64,000 bases of DNA from an uncultured Lachnospiraceae bacterium (GCA_947631955.1 CANRNJ010000008.1:62001-126000); one strand, 5' to 3'. Positions 15,946 to 25,836 are shown, counted from the stretch's first letter. Notes: a model not told the origin generated them from the sequence alone. Numbers and translations are program-made.

Positions 15946-17708
15946 CGGGGATCATGTTGCAGGCGGCGGTTTTGATCGGCGCGGTATTGATCATACGGGC
16001 ATTGCTCGGCGGCAGACTTCATGTATATGTACGGTATGGTTTGTGGCTGGCCGTGGCGCTGCGGCTGCTTGTGCCGGTAAATCTGTTTGACAGTCCGCTC
16101 AGCGTGCTTCGATTTACGGAAGAGTCTGCGGGATCGCAGAGCCGTTTCTCCGGGTATCGGGATAACGGACCGGCGTTAAAAGAGGTCGACGGCGTATCCG
16201 GGCAGGCGGATACGGACCCGGCGCAGACAGGGAGAAAAGACGAAGGCAGCGGTATATGGGCTGCCGGGGATCCGGATGCGCAAGCCCCCAAAAGCGGCGT
16301 GCCAATATACAACAAAATGTTGTATATCGTAACGGACACATTCCCTGTCATATGGATTTCGGGAAGTCTTCTGGCTGGTACGGTATTGGGTCTATCCCGA
16401 TTCCGCTTCTATCGAAAACTGCGCAGGACGCGTGTATTGTGCAAAGACAGCGAGCCGCCGGTCTACCGCGTTAAAGGGTTGGGATCGCCGTGTCTTGCAG
16501 GGCTTTTGCGTCCGGCGATCTATATCGGTGACAATATTGCTGAGGATTCAGACTATTTTCGTTACGCGGTCACACACGAAAACGTACATTTTATGCACAG
16601 AGATCATATATGGGCGTTCGTAAGAGCCGTGCTGCTGACGGTCTACTGGTTTCATCCGCTGGTATGGGCGGCCGCTGTGTGTTCTGTTAGAGATGCAGAA
16701 CTTGCCTGCGACTATGGAACCGTGCTGAGGATCGGAACAGACGAACGATTTGCATACGGAGAGATGCTTTTGGAACTGTCGCGAGCGCAGAAAGGGAAAA
16801 AAGCGTATTCCTTCGGTATGATGCTGAAACCGGGCAAAACAGAATTGAAAGGGAGGATCCAGAGATTGATGAAGACAGGAGCGAACAAAGCATGGGCGGG
16901 CGCCCTTGCGATATTACTTATGATGAGCATGGCGGGCTGCGCATTTACCGGGGCCTCACAAGAAACGGCGGCCGGTGGAGCGACGCTCCCTGAGGAAACG
17001 AAAAGCGCACTGGAAAAAGAAACAGAAGAAGCCGCAGAGGCAGTCAAGGCGCTGGAAGAAAAGGCAGAAGAAGCCGAGGCGCTGACGGAAGAGATGCAGA
17101 CGGCGGAAGAAAAAATCAAAACACTGGCCCAAGAGAGAGAAGCGCTGGCGGAGGAAATGCAGATAGAAGAAGAAAAAATGGAAACGTTTGAAAAAGAGAG
17201 AAAAGTGTTGGAAGAAAAGGCAGAGGAAACCAAAGCGCTGGCAGAAAAGATGCAGACGGCGGAAGAAACAGGTGACGGGGGCGAGGTCAAAAATGATGCC
17301 GCATATGAGGATGTGGACATCCTCTATATGGAGCCCTGCGAATATACCCGTATATCCGATACCTTCAGCGAAAAAACGAATCCGGATACACAGGAGGCGG
17401 TCAGGCATGAGGGAATCGACTATGTATCAGAGAAGGGCACAGACATTGTGGCCGCTGCTGACGGCACGGTCGATGAAACAGGTTTTTCAGCGGATTATGG
17501 CAATTATGTGGTGATCCGGCACCAGAATGGCGAGAGGACGTATTACGGCTGCTGCGGTGAGATTTTTGTCGAAAAAGATATGCAGGTGAAGGGCGGCGAC
17601 AGGATCGCTGCGGTGGGAAGCACGGGGCGCGCTACCGGCCCGCATCTGCATTTCGCGGTGATGAACAAAGACGGGGATTTTGTCGATCCGCAGGAGCATA
17701 TGGAATAA
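15942..17708 (+). CDS. BlaR1-like M56 protease fused to an M23 peptidase domain
   Basis: A 588-residue membrane sensor. The N-terminal half has the BlaR1/M56 pattern: membrane helices, HENVH (212-216, the zinc HExxH site) and DAELACD (251-257, third ligand). A final membrane segment (about 317-332) leads to a long Glu/Ala-rich coiled coil (about 345-445). The C-terminal M23/LytM domain has RHEGIDY and GPHLHF (about 566-571) zinc-ligand motifs. The penicillin-binding sensor of classical BlaR1 is replaced by a cell-wall peptidase fold, so the signal is probably peptidoglycan-related (inference). Confidence 0.85.
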   Translation: MTGIMLQAAVLIGAVLIIRALLGGRLHVYVRYGLWLAVALRLLVPVNLFDSPLSVLRFTEESAGSQSRFSGYRDNGPALKEVDGVSGQADTDPAQTGRKDEGSGIWAAGDPDAQAPKSGVPIYNKMLYIVTDTFPVIWISGSLLAGTVLGLSRFRFYRKLRRTRVLCKDSEPPVYRVKGLGSPCLAGLLRPAIYIGDNIAEDSDYFRYAVTHENVHFMHRDHIWAFVRAVLLTVYWFHPLVWAAAVCSVRDAELACDYGTVLRIGTDERFAYGEMLLELSRAQKGKKAYSFGMMLKPGKTELKGRIQRLMKTGANKAWAGALAILLMMSMAGCAFTGASQETAAGGATLPEETKSALEKETEEAAEAVKALEEKAEEAEALTEEMQTAEEKIKTLAQEREALAEEMQIEEEKMETFEKERKVLEEKAEETKALAEKMQTAEETGDGGEVKNDAAYEDVDILYMEPCEYTRISDTFSEKTNPDTQEAVRHEGIDYVSEKGTDIVAAADGTVDETGFSADYGNYVVIRHQNGERTYYGCCGEIFVEKDMQVKGGDRIAAVGSTGRATGPHLHFAVMNKDGDFVDPQEHME

Positions 17709-17824
17709 GGTGCATCATTAAAACCGCGCCGCCGGAGAAAACGATTTGCCGCAGATAATAAGATATGTTATATTGGTCTGGTAAGCAGCAGATCGCGGCA
17801 CCTGCCGGAAAAAGGAGCGGAGAA

Positions 17825-18529
17825 ATGAGCGCTTTTGTGGAATTTAAGCATGTAGACAAGATCTATCATATGGGTGAGGTCGATATCGAGGCATTGAAGG
17901 ATGTCAATTTCACGATAGAAAAAGGAGAGTTCTGCGTCGTCGTGGGCGCGTCCGGTGCGGGCAAAACGACGATCCTGAACATACTGGGCGGCATGGACAG
18001 TCTGACCGCGGGACAGGTGCTTCTGGACGGGGACGAGATCTCGTCCTACAACAGTAGGAAGCTGACAGCTTACAGACGCTATGACATTGGATTTGTCTTT
18101 CAGTTTTACAATCTGGTGCAGAACCTGACCGCACTGGAAAATGTGGAGCTTGCGGCGCAGATCTGCAAGGATCCGCTGGACGCAGCGCAGGTTCTGGAGC
18201 AGGTCGGTTTAAAAGACAGGGAGAACAATTTCCCCGCGCAGCTTTCCGGCGGCGAGCAGCAGAGAGTGGCGATCGCCAGAGCGCTTGCCAAGAATCCGAA
18301 GCTGCTTCTGTGCGACGAGCCTACCGGCGCGCTTGACTACAATACGGGCAAAGCCGTATTAAAGCTGCTTCAGGACACCTGCCGGAAAGAGGGCATGACG
18401 GTGGTGGTCATCACCCACAATCACGCTCTTACGGCTATGGCGGACCGGGTGATCACGGTGAAAAGCGGAACGGTGCAGAAGATAGAACGGAATCAGCACA
18501 TAGTTCCTGTGGAAGAGATTGAATGGTAG
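17825..18529 (+). CDS. ABC transporter ATP-binding protein, MacB/LolD type
   Basis: A 234-residue ATPase: Walker [10 protein letters not shown], signature [15 protein letters not shown], Walker [13 protein letters not shown]. The MacB/LolD subfamily powers FtsX-fold permeases that export peptides or lipoproteins or resist antimicrobials. ATG 17825 follows GGAGCGGAG; the longer frame starts upstream without support. Ten bases separate it from the permease gene. It lies just downstream of the BlaI/M56 pair, so co-regulation is possible. Confidence 0.92.
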   Translation: MSAFVEFKHVDKIYHMGEVDIEALKDVNFTIEKGEFCVVVGASGAGKTTILNILGGMDSLTAGQVLLDGDEISSYNSRKLTAYRRYDIGFVFQFYNLVQNLTALENVELAAQICKDPLDAAQVLEQVGLKDRENNFPAQLSGGEQQRVAIARALAKNPKLLLCDEPTGALDYNTGKAVLKLLQDTCRKEGMTVVVITHNHALTAMADRVITVKSGTVQKIERNQHIVPVEEIEW

Positions 18530-18539
18530 GTCGTAATCG

Positions 18540-21503
18540 ATGATGCTTAAGACTACATTGCGCGAAATAAAAGGAAGCCTTGGACGGTACATGGCGATCT
18601 TGGCGATCGTCATGCTTGGCGTCGGCTTTTTTTCCGGTCTGAAAGTGACAAAACCGGCCATGACGGAAACGATGGACAGCTATCTGCGCGATTGTGATTT
18701 TTTTGACTATCGGCTTTTGTCTACCATCGGATTTACGGAGGAAGACGTGGAGTCGCTGCGGGAATGGCAGCAGACGGAGGATGTGGAGGGAACGCTGAGC
18801 GTGGACGCGCTGGCGGTTGTGGGCAGCGACAACGCTGCGGTTCTGAAATTTCACGCTCTGCCGGAAAATATCAATAGGCTCACGCTGACGGCGGGGCGGA
18901 TGCCGGAAGCGCCGGACGAGTGTATCCTCGACGCTTTTCAAGCCGGGACGGAGGCGATCGGTTCCGTTGTCCGTGTGACGGATGATAATTCCGACGATAC
19001 GCTGGAAATGTTCAAAGAGCGGCAATATACGGTTGTCGGACTGGCTGATTCTCCGCTGTATTTGAATTTTGAGCGTGGAACGAGTTCCATCGGGGACGGC
19101 CGCGTCACGGCGTTTGTATACATACCGAAAGCATCTTTTGACTGCGATTACCTGTCGGAGATCTATCTGACGCTGCGCGGGGATCATATGATCTATTCCG
19201 ATGCGTATAACGATATGATCGACGCGGCGCAGGACGAACTGGAAGATATGACCGGAGAACTTGTCCGGAAGCGGTACGACGGGCTGATTGCGGACGCGGA
19301 GGCTGAGTTGGCCGATGCGCAGAAGGAACTTGACGATAAGAAGGCGGAAGCGGAAAAAGAACTCGGCGACGCGCTCAAAGAGATCGAAGACGGCGAGAAA
19401 GAGATCGCGGATGGTGAGAAAGAGATCGAGGACGGCGAGAAGGCACTGGCGGACGCGGAAGCCGAGATAGCCGACAAAGAGAAGGAACTGGCCGACGGGC
19501 GGCGGGCGCTTGATCAGGCAAAAGAAGCGCTTCAGGCTCAGGCGCAGATGTTTCCGGCCAATGCAGCCGAAGAGCAGATCGCACAGGCAGGGGCGCAGTT
19601 GTCCGCGCAGGAGGCACAGCTGGACGCGGGAGAGGCGCAGCTTGCGGAGGCCAGAAAGCAGGCAGAGGCTTCCCGCCGGGAACTGGAAGAGGCCAAAGAG
19701 GAGATCGAGGACGCCAGAGCCGATCTGGCGGAAGGCAGGCAGGAATATGAGGATGCGAAGGCCGATTATGATAGAGAAACGGCGGACGCACAGCGTAAGA
19801 TAGACGATGCGGGAGCGGAACTGGACGATATCGAGGAGCCGGACTATTATGTGCTCACCAGAAATACAAACATAGGCTATGTCTGTTTTGAGAGCGATTC
19901 CAATATCGTAGAGGCGGTTTCCGATGCTTTCCCTCTCTTTTTCTTTCTGGTGGCGGCGCTGATCTGTATGACCACCATGAACAGAATGGTGGAGGAGCAG
20001 AGGACCCAGATCGGTATCCTGAAGGCTCTTGGCTACGGTAACGCGGCAATCATGGGAAAGTATGCCTTCTATGCCGGAAGCGCGGCGATCGTGGGGGCGG
20101 CCGCAGGATTTATCGGCGGTACATGGATGTTCCCCAAGGCGATCTGGATGGGATATCAGATCATGTATTATCTGGATCATATCGATTATCATTTTGCGCC
20201 CGATATGGCGGTGATCTCCCTGACGGCGGCGCTTGTATGTTCCGTAGGCACGGCTTATCTGTCCTGCTATTACGAGCTGCACAGCGTTCCCGCCAATCTG
20301 ATGCGCCCCAAAGCGCCCAAGAGCGGCAAGCGCATCTTTTTGGAGAAGATTACGTTTATCTGGCGGAGAATGAAGTTTTTGCATAAAGTTTCCATGCGTA
20401 ATATCGTGCGGTACAAGAAACGCTTTGTTATGATGGTATTGGGGATCAGCGGCTGTACGGCGCTGTTGGTGACGGGCTTCGGGATAAAGGATTCCGTGGC
20501 GAATATCGCTGATCTGCAATATGATGAGATCCAAGTCTATGATATCGGGTTTACCCTGACCGATGACGCTGCGGAGAGCGACAGGGAGCGCCTGCGCACC
20601 GAAACAGCGGATGATCTGGAGCAGATTGCCTTTCATCAGGAAAAAAGCGTGGATATGGATTATAACGGCAGGACCAAGAGCATTACCCTGTTTGTTCCGG
20701 AAGACCCGGAGCAGACAGGCTGTTTCCTGAATCTGCACACCAAAGACGGAAAAGAAGTGGCTTATCCGCAGGAAGGAGAAGCGGTCGTTACCGCCAAGGC
20801 GGCTCAGAATATGGGGATCCGCGTCGGCGACGAGATCGAACTGCGGGACGCGGATATGCGGAGGCTCCGCGTCAGAGTCGTGGGTCTGTGTGAAAATTTT
20901 GTCTATAACTATGTCTATATCAGCAAAGAAACTTATACGGCGCAGATGGGAGAAGAACCCGAATATACAAGCGCCTTTGCGGTCGTTAAAGAAGGAACGG
21001 ATATCCATAAAGCTGCCGCGGCCGCATCCAAACTGGATAAGGTCTTGGCGGTGAACGTGATACAGGATCTGCGGGAGAGGATCGCGTCCATGATGGACAG
21101 CATGGATTATATCGTGCTGCTCGTTATCGTATGCGCGGCGGCTCTTGCGCTGATCGTTCTATACAATCTTACCAATATTAATATCACCGAGAGAATACGG
21201 GAGATCGCCACGATCAAAGTGCTGGGTTTCTATGCCAGAGAAACGGCGGACTATGTATTCCGCGAAAATATCGTGCTGACAGCGATCGGCGGACTGGTCG
21301 GACTGGGTCTGGGAAAGGCGCTCCACTGGTTTGTCATGTATCATATCAACATCGATATGATCTCCTTCAAAACCTATGTAAAGCCGGTCAGCTATATGTA
21401 CAGCCTGCTTCTGACGTTTGGCTTCGCCATGCTTGTGAATCTGCTCATGCAGGGCAAGATCGCGAAGATCAATATGACGGAGTCGCTTAAATCGATCGAG
21501 TAA
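18540..21503 (+). CDS. ABC transporter permease, FtsX/MacB type with coiled coil
   Basis: A 987-residue permease with two FtsX repeats. A first membrane helix (about 17-35) is followed by a large extracytoplasmic domain that contains a Glu/Ala/Asp-rich coiled coil of about 180 residues (IEDGEKEIADGEKEIEDGEK and similar heptads), then three helices (from about 460), a second helix near 635, another extracytoplasmic domain, and three C-terminal helices. The coiled coil in the first extracytoplasmic loop is common in Clostridia permeases of this kind. Pairs with the preceding ATPase; substrate unknown. Confidence 0.9.
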   Translation: MMLKTTLREIKGSLGRYMAILAIVMLGVGFFSGLKVTKPAMTETMDSYLRDCDFFDYRLLSTIGFTEEDVESLREWQQTEDVEGTLSVDALAVVGSDNAAVLKFHALPENINRLTLTAGRMPEAPDECILDAFQAGTEAIGSVVRVTDDNSDDTLEMFKERQYTVVGLADSPLYLNFERGTSSIGDGRVTAFVYIPKASFDCDYLSEIYLTLRGDHMIYSDAYNDMIDAAQDELEDMTGELVRKRYDGLIADAEAELADAQKELDDKKAEAEKELGDALKEIEDGEKEIADGEKEIEDGEKALADAEAEIADKEKELADGRRALDQAKEALQAQAQMFPANAAEEQIAQAGAQLSAQEAQLDAGEAQLAEARKQAEASRRELEEAKEEIEDARADLAEGRQEYEDAKADYDRETADAQRKIDDAGAELDDIEEPDYYVLTRNTNIGYVCFESDSNIVEAVSDAFPLFFFLVAALICMTTMNRMVEEQRTQIGILKALGYGNAAIMGKYAFYAGSAAIVGAAAGFIGGTWMFPKAIWMGYQIMYYLDHIDYHFAPDMAVISLTAALVCSVGTAYLSCYYELHSVPANLMRPKAPKSGKRIFLEKITFIWRRMKFLHKVSMRNIVRYKKRFVMMVLGISGCTALLVTGFGIKDSVANIADLQYDEIQVYDIGFTLTDDAAESDRERLRTETADDLEQIAFHQEKSVDMDYNGRTKSITLFVPEDPEQTGCFLNLHTKDGKEVAYPQEGEAVVTAKAAQNMGIRVGDEIELRDADMRRLRVRVVGLCENFVYNYVYISKETYTAQMGEEPEYTSAFAVVKEGTDIHKAAAAASKLDKVLAVNVIQDLRERIASMMDSMDYIVLLVIVCAAALALIVLYNLTNINITERIREIATIKVLGFYARETADYVFRENIVLTAIGGLVGLGLGKALHWFVMYHINIDMISFKTYVKPVSYMYSLLLTFGFAMLVNLLMQGKIAKINMTESLKSIE

Positions 21504-21646
21504 ACGATCATGTCTAAATAGAATCAGAGTTTCTTTCATTTATCTTTTTATCCCTTTATTTTCATGTCACCCTGTATGTTTTTCCTGCGTGTATATTATA
21601 GAAAGCAAGATATGAGTGCGCACGATGCTTTGGAAAGGAGAATTAC

Positions 21647-22099
21647 ATGACGGTAGAGGAACTCGTAGAAGAGTACAGCAATATGCTTTTCAGGATATGC
21701 CTTGTCGTTGCGGGCAACGAGTGGGATGCACAGGATGTGATACAGGATGTTTTCTGCCGCTATATAGAGCGTGCGCCGGATTTCTGTGACAGTGAACATG
21801 AGAAAGCATGGCTTATCAAAGTGGCGGTGAACAGGTGCAGGGATCTGCACAGGTTCCGCATACGACATCCGCAGACAGATCTCGATGAAATATCGGCGTA
21901 CTGCGAACTGCCGGAACAGAGCGAGGTCCTGGCGGCGCTGATGGATCTGCCGGATTCCCTGAAATCCGTGATCTGCCTGCACTATATCGAAGGATATAAA
22001 ACGGCGGAGATCGCAGATATACTGGGTATTTCTCTCAATGCGGTCAAAAAACGTCTGGAACGGGGAAGAAAAGCATTGAGGATAACCCTGTCGGATTAA
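21647..22099 (+). CDS. ECF-type RNA polymerase sigma factor
   Basis: A 150-residue sigma-70 family factor with region 2 (YSNMLFRICLVVAGNEWDAQDVIQDVF, AWLIKVAVNRCRD) and region 4 (LPDSLKSVICLHYIEGYKTAEIADILGISLNAVKKRL). GGAAAGGAG precedes the ATG. It is followed 103 bases later by a gene whose product has the layout of an anti-sigma factor, so the pair is probably an envelope stress module. Target promoters are unknown. Confidence 0.92.
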   Translation: MTVEELVEEYSNMLFRICLVVAGNEWDAQDVIQDVFCRYIERAPDFCDSEHEKAWLIKVAVNRCRDLHRFRIRHPQTDLDEISAYCELPEQSEVLAALMDLPDSLKSVICLHYIEGYKTAEIADILGISLNAVKKRLERGRKALRITLSD

Positions 22100-22202
22100 A
22101 AAAATAAAAAGAAAAACGATAAACAAAAAAAGCAGGATCAGTGAAATGATGAGCAGGGAAACGATTCCGCACAGGAAGAACGTTTTCGGAGAGGAGCGGA
22201 AA

Positions 22203-23513
22203 ATGAAATTACAGGATCTAAAGAACGCTGTGGAAAATATAGAGATCAGTGAAACCATGCAGCAGGAGATCGCACAGAACGTAATAGAGCGGACCCAAAA
22301 GCACAAGTGGGGGGGGGTGAAACCCGTATCCGCGCGCCGCACGGCACACCGCTTACCGCGTATCGCGGCTGCTGCCGCGGGACTTATTCTGGCAGTCGGT
22401 GTCGTCGGTATCCCCGCGAGGGCCATCGTTTCTTCCCTTGTAAAGGAACGTATGGAAAAAATTCCTGACGAGGAGCATCAGGCGAGGGTCGAGATGCTAG
22501 ACAGCCAGCCGGTCGGCGCAGACACCTATACCAGAAGCCTGACGGAAAATGAGAAGGAACGTGAAAAAGAACTGTGGAGCCGGTATCAGCAGGGTTTGTT
22601 CCCGGAAGGCGAACTGCCCCAGACAGACAGCGAAAAAGAGGCGCAGACCTATGAACTGTACTATCTGACCACCGACAGCAGCTTTCATCTGCCGGACCGG
22701 GAACTTACCGACGAAGAGCTGTTAGAACTGATCGACTTCGAGGTGAAGCGCAACTACGCTCTGCAGAAGCGGTATGAGGAAGAATTTGCCGAAGAGATAG
22801 AAGCGCAGGAGCAGGAGAAACAAGAGGCGGCGGCGCAGGTTGTCGATGCAGGCGGAATCACCGAGCAGGAAGCGGTCGCGTCGGCCAAAGAATGGCTCCA
22901 GAAATTGTACGGCATCACCGGCGACGGACTGGAACTTCATTCTTATTTTGAAGAAGTGCAGGACGCGGGGTACGACGGCTCCGGGGAGAAAAATACGTAC
23001 ATGGTCAACTGGACGGATATGCCGGGCAGAAAGTATTACTATTTCTACATCAGCGCGCAGGACGGCAGCCTTGTGTGGGCTTCTTACAGCAGTTCCGATC
23101 TGGTGGATGCATCGCAGACGCCCGTAACCGTTCAGGAGGCGGAAACAAAACTGCCTGAATTGTCCGCGGATGCGGTCTCTTTCATGGAGGATAAGCTGGA
23201 ACTGGATGCGGAGGCATATGTGGAGCGCTATGCAGATTATATGGTGATAGACGAACAGACGGCAGGCAGCAGGATAAACTTTGTCTTTTGTTCCGGCGGC
23301 CGGAATACGGATGTTCAGGGTGCGCAGGCGCAGGATGCGGAAGAGGCGCAGACAGGTTATAATTATGTGATCACCTATGCGTGGGACGGTACTTTTATCG
23401 AGTGCTGCCGTACGAAAGACATCAGCACTTACTGGGACAGCCGGGAGCGTGTGGCGCAGTCATACCGGCAGGCGCAGGGTGTTACGGTGCGTCAGGTCAA
23501 GAAGGAAGTATGA
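22203..23513 (+). CDS. Probable anti-sigma factor / exported sensor protein
   Basis: A 436-residue protein: a cytoplasmic N-terminus of about 55 residues (MKLQDLKNAVENIEISETMQ), one membrane segment (RIAAAAAGLILAVGVVGIPA) and a large, very acidic extracytoplasmic domain with a PepSY-like stretch (ITEQEAVASAKEWLQKLYG). ATG 22203 follows GGAGAGGAG; the frame opens earlier at 22146 without better support. The position directly after an ECF sigma gene and the topology suggest an anti-sigma factor, but the N-terminus lacks a clear zinc anti-sigma motif. Confidence 0.6.
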   Translation: MKLQDLKNAVENIEISETMQQEIAQNVIERTQKHKWGGVKPVSARRTAHRLPRIAAAAAGLILAVGVVGIPARAIVSSLVKERMEKIPDEEHQARVEMLDSQPVGADTYTRSLTENEKEREKELWSRYQQGLFPEGELPQTDSEKEAQTYELYYLTTDSSFHLPDRELTDEELLELIDFEVKRNYALQKRYEEEFAEEIEAQEQEKQEAAAQVVDAGGITEQEAVASAKEWLQKLYGITGDGLELHSYFEEVQDAGYDGSGEKNTYMVNWTDMPGRKYYYFYISAQDGSLVWASYSSSDLVDASQTPVTVQEAETKLPELSADAVSFMEDKLELDAEAYVERYADYMVIDEQTAGSRINFVFCSGGRNTDVQGAQAQDAEEAQTGYNYVITYAWDGTFIECCRTKDISTYWDSRERVAQSYRQAQGVTVRQVKKEV

Positions 23514-23551
23514 CTTCTTTCATTAAAATCTCACTTTTCCATGAGATTATC

Positions 23552-23605
23552 TTGATATATTTATTGAACATATGCTATACTGATTTAAGTCAATAACAGG
23601 TATAG
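23552..23605 (+). promoter_or_regulatory. Promoter with controller-type inverted repeat
   Basis: TTGATA (23552-23557), 18-base spacer, TATACT (23576-23581). CTATAC at 23575-23580 overlaps the -10 and is mirrored by GTATAG at 23600-23605, 19 bases further on. An HTH gene starts 19 bases later, so this is a plausible self-regulation site for a restriction-modification controller. Confidence 0.45.
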
Positions 23606-23624
23606 TATTGTTAGGAGAAATAAT

Positions 23625-23840
23625 ATGTCGGTATGTTATGATAAATTATGGAAAATGTTAATAGATAAAAGGATGAACCGAACGGACTTAAAAGATATGT
23701 CAGGAATTAGTTTTAATGTCTTAGCTAAGATGGGTAAAGGAGAAACGGTTTCTTTGGAGAGCCTGCATAAAGTTTGTAAGACATTAAATTGTAATATAGG
23801 AGATATTATGGAATTTGCAGATGATGAAGCCGATGCATAA
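23625..23840 (+). CDS. XRE/Cro-CI type HTH regulator of the RM island
   Basis: A 71-residue helix-turn-helix protein (KMNRTDLKDMSGISFNVLAKMGKG pattern, then VSLESLHKVCKTLNCNIGDIMEF), typical of small Firmicutes XRE regulators. It lies 38 bases upstream of the methyltransferase in the same direction. Proteins in this place often act as controllers that delay restriction enzyme expression. AGGAG precedes the ATG. Base composition is markedly AT-rich compared with the genes before it, as for the whole island. Confidence 0.85.
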   Translation: MSVCYDKLWKMLIDKRMNRTDLKDMSGISFNVLAKMGKGETVSLESLHKVCKTLNCNIGDIMEFADDEADA

Positions 23841-23878
23841 TAACGGTTAATGAAGGATTGAAATGAGGAGGATGTGTT

Positions 23879-24865
23879 ATGAGAAGACCGTTAACATGTG
23901 TTGAAATTTGTGCAGGAGCTGGCGGTCAGGCTCTTGGACTTGCACTGGCCGGATTCACTCATGTTGCACTTGTTGAATATGAAGCAGATTATTGTAAAAT
24001 CCTGAAATTAAATCGACCTGAATGGAATGTAATATGTGAAGACGTGCATGATTTTAATGGGAAACCTTATAAGGGAGTGGATCTGTTAGCGGGCGGTGTG
24101 CCTTGCCCTCCCTTTTCTATCGCGGGTAAGCAGTTAGGAAAAGATGATGAACGGGATTTGTTTCCCGAAGCGATTCGATTGATTAAAGAGATCGAACCCA
24201 GAGCCGTAATGTTGGAAAATGTAAAAGGTTTTTTGGATGCAGGCTTTGATGAATATCGAAAATATATTCTTAAATCCATTGAAGTGCTTGGGTATGACGT
24301 TAAGATTAAGTTATTAAACGCGTCAGATTTTGCTGTTCCGCAGCTTCGTCCTCGTGTAGTGATCGTTGCGATACGAAAGGATGAAAATATTTCTTTTTCA
24401 TATCCAAAAGGAAAACCAGAATGTGCGCCTACTGTTGGTGAAACATTATATGATCTAATGGCAGAAAGAAAATGGAAAGATGCAGAGCGTTGGGCGAAAA
24501 ATGCTGATAAGATTGCGCCGACTTTAGTTGGCGGTTCTAAAAAACATGGCGGCCCTGATCTTGGCCCGGTAAGGGCAAGAAAAGCATGGGGTGAACTCGG
24601 AGTAGATGGCCGGGGAGTAGCTGATGCAGCGCCAGAGCCGGATTTTGAGGGAACGCCCCGCCTGACCAGCCGTATGATGGCCAGAATACAGGGGTTTCCC
24701 GACACATGGACATTTGGAAAAAAGAAAACTGCTGCGTGCCGGATGATTGGAAATGCTTTTCCCCCGCCGGTGGCGCAGGCAGTAGGAGAGAAAATAAAGG
24801 AGTGTTTGGAAAATGAATGCTTTAATAGCGAATGCGAGATTTCATTTTCACGAGCGGTTGTTTGA
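23879..24865 (+). CDS. DNA (cytosine-5) methyltransferase, type II RM
   Basis: A 328-residue C5 methyltransferase. Motif I is VEICAGAGGQALGLALAG (8-25), motif IV GGVPCPPFS with the catalytic Cys76, motif VI ENVKG (113-117), motif VIII AVPQLRPRVVIVAI, and motif X GNAFPPPVAQAVGE near the end. The target recognition region contains VGGSKKHGGPDLGP. Its partner endonuclease is NgoMIV-like, so it should protect GCCGGC (inference). The stop lies 53 bases inside the endonuclease gene. AGGAGG-type site precedes the ATG. Confidence 0.93.
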   Translation: MRRPLTCVEICAGAGGQALGLALAGFTHVALVEYEADYCKILKLNRPEWNVICEDVHDFNGKPYKGVDLLAGGVPCPPFSIAGKQLGKDDERDLFPEAIRLIKEIEPRAVMLENVKGFLDAGFDEYRKYILKSIEVLGYDVKIKLLNASDFAVPQLRPRVVIVAIRKDENISFSYPKGKPECAPTVGETLYDLMAERKWKDAERWAKNADKIAPTLVGGSKKHGGPDLGPVRARKAWGELGVDGRGVADAAPEPDFEGTPRLTSRMMARIQGFPDTWTFGKKKTAACRMIGNAFPPPVAQAVGEKIKECLENECFNSECEISFSRAVV

Positions 24866-25688
24866 AACGAATACATTGACATTGACGAAAGCTGGTGTGG
24901 CGTCTAATGCAGATACCAGCAGCAGAGGTTCAATAGCGATAGCGGGTAGAATTGTTGATATTTTAGTGGATGAGCAATATCATACGGTTAATACGGTTGA
25001 CAAAATTTCCGGACAAACATTGGGAAAGCAATTCGAATTATTGACAATGGAATTTTTGCAGGAAACATTTCCCTATTTGCAGAATCTCCGTCCTGGTCAA
25101 TGGTCGATATTACAGCTTGGCAATAATAACAGACTCAAAACGAGTGATTTTGAGCAATATGAACATTTAGCGTATTTGAGTGAATTAACAGCAGAAAATG
25201 CACAATTAGCGGCTGCATTGGGAAATGATTATCTTGTTGCGCCGGATGTGGTTATTTATCGCGGCCTTTATGAAGATGAAGAAATCAATGCCAAACAGTA
25301 CATAGTTGATGATAAAATTAGCAAAATGGCAGATATTAGAAAGTCGAATGGCGGAAAGCCGTTACTTCATGCCAGCGTGTCGGCAAAATATACAATGCGG
25401 AGTGACCGGGCGCAGAACAGCCGTACAGAAGCGTTGAATCTGATTCGTAATAGAAAAGGACATTTGCCGCATATTGTTGTAGTGACAGCAGAACCGATGC
25501 CTAACCGATTAGCTTCATTGGCACTTGGAACTGGGGATATTGATTGTGTATATCACTTTGCGCTTTATGAATTGATTCGTGCGGTAAAAGAAGTTGGTTC
25601 GGAAGATGCTGTTGAAACTTTGGAAACACTTGTACAGGGGAAGAGGTTAAAAGATATTTCAGATTTGCCATTGGATTTGGCAGTATAA
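24813..25688 (+). CDS. NgoMIV-like type II restriction endonuclease
   Basis: A 291-residue endonuclease of the NgoMIV family. Active-site residues line up with NgoMIV at a constant offset of five: Asp145 (APDVV), Ser190 and Lys192 (SVSAKY), Glu206 (SRTEAL). The DNA-reading RSDR motif is at 196-199. NgoMIV is known to cut GCCGGC as a tetramer; the same specificity is inferred here. The gene overlaps the methyltransferase by 53 bases, a layout that ties expression of the two together. GGAG lies about ten bases before the ATG. Confidence 0.9.
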   Translation: MNALIANARFHFHERLFETNTLTLTKAGVASNADTSSRGSIAIAGRIVDILVDEQYHTVNTVDKISGQTLGKQFELLTMEFLQETFPYLQNLRPGQWSILQLGNNNRLKTSDFEQYEHLAYLSELTAENAQLAAALGNDYLVAPDVVIYRGLYEDEEINAKQYIVDDKISKMADIRKSNGGKPLLHASVSAKYTMRSDRAQNSRTEALNLIRNRKGHLPHIVVVTAEPMPNRLASLALGTGDIDCVYHFALYELIRAVKEVGSEDAVETLETLVQGKRLKDISDLPLDLAV

Positions 25689-25779
25689 TGATTAAGCAGA
25701 GCATAGGTATAAAATGCAGATGAAAAGTGTATTTATTACATTGGGGAATGGATTTACTATAGATTTTAGTTCTAAATAT

Positions 25780-25822
25780 AAACTCTTGCCTAAAAATTAT
25801 TTTTAAGGCAAGAGTTTAAAAT
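25780..25822. terminator. Bidirectional terminator between endonuclease and lipoprotein genes
   Basis: A perfect 12-bp stem (25780-25791 with 25806-25817, aaactcttgcct/aggcaagagttt) with a 14-base AT-only loop. It lies between convergent genes and has A/T runs on both sides. Confidence 0.75.
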
Positions 25823-25836
25823 ATATTCTTTTTCTA

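Noticed and set aside
18453-21008. 851-codon open frame on the minus strand
   Set aside because: It lies wholly antisense to the clear ABC ATPase/permease genes and its translation is Arg/His/Gln-rich without any domain; a shadow of biased codon use.
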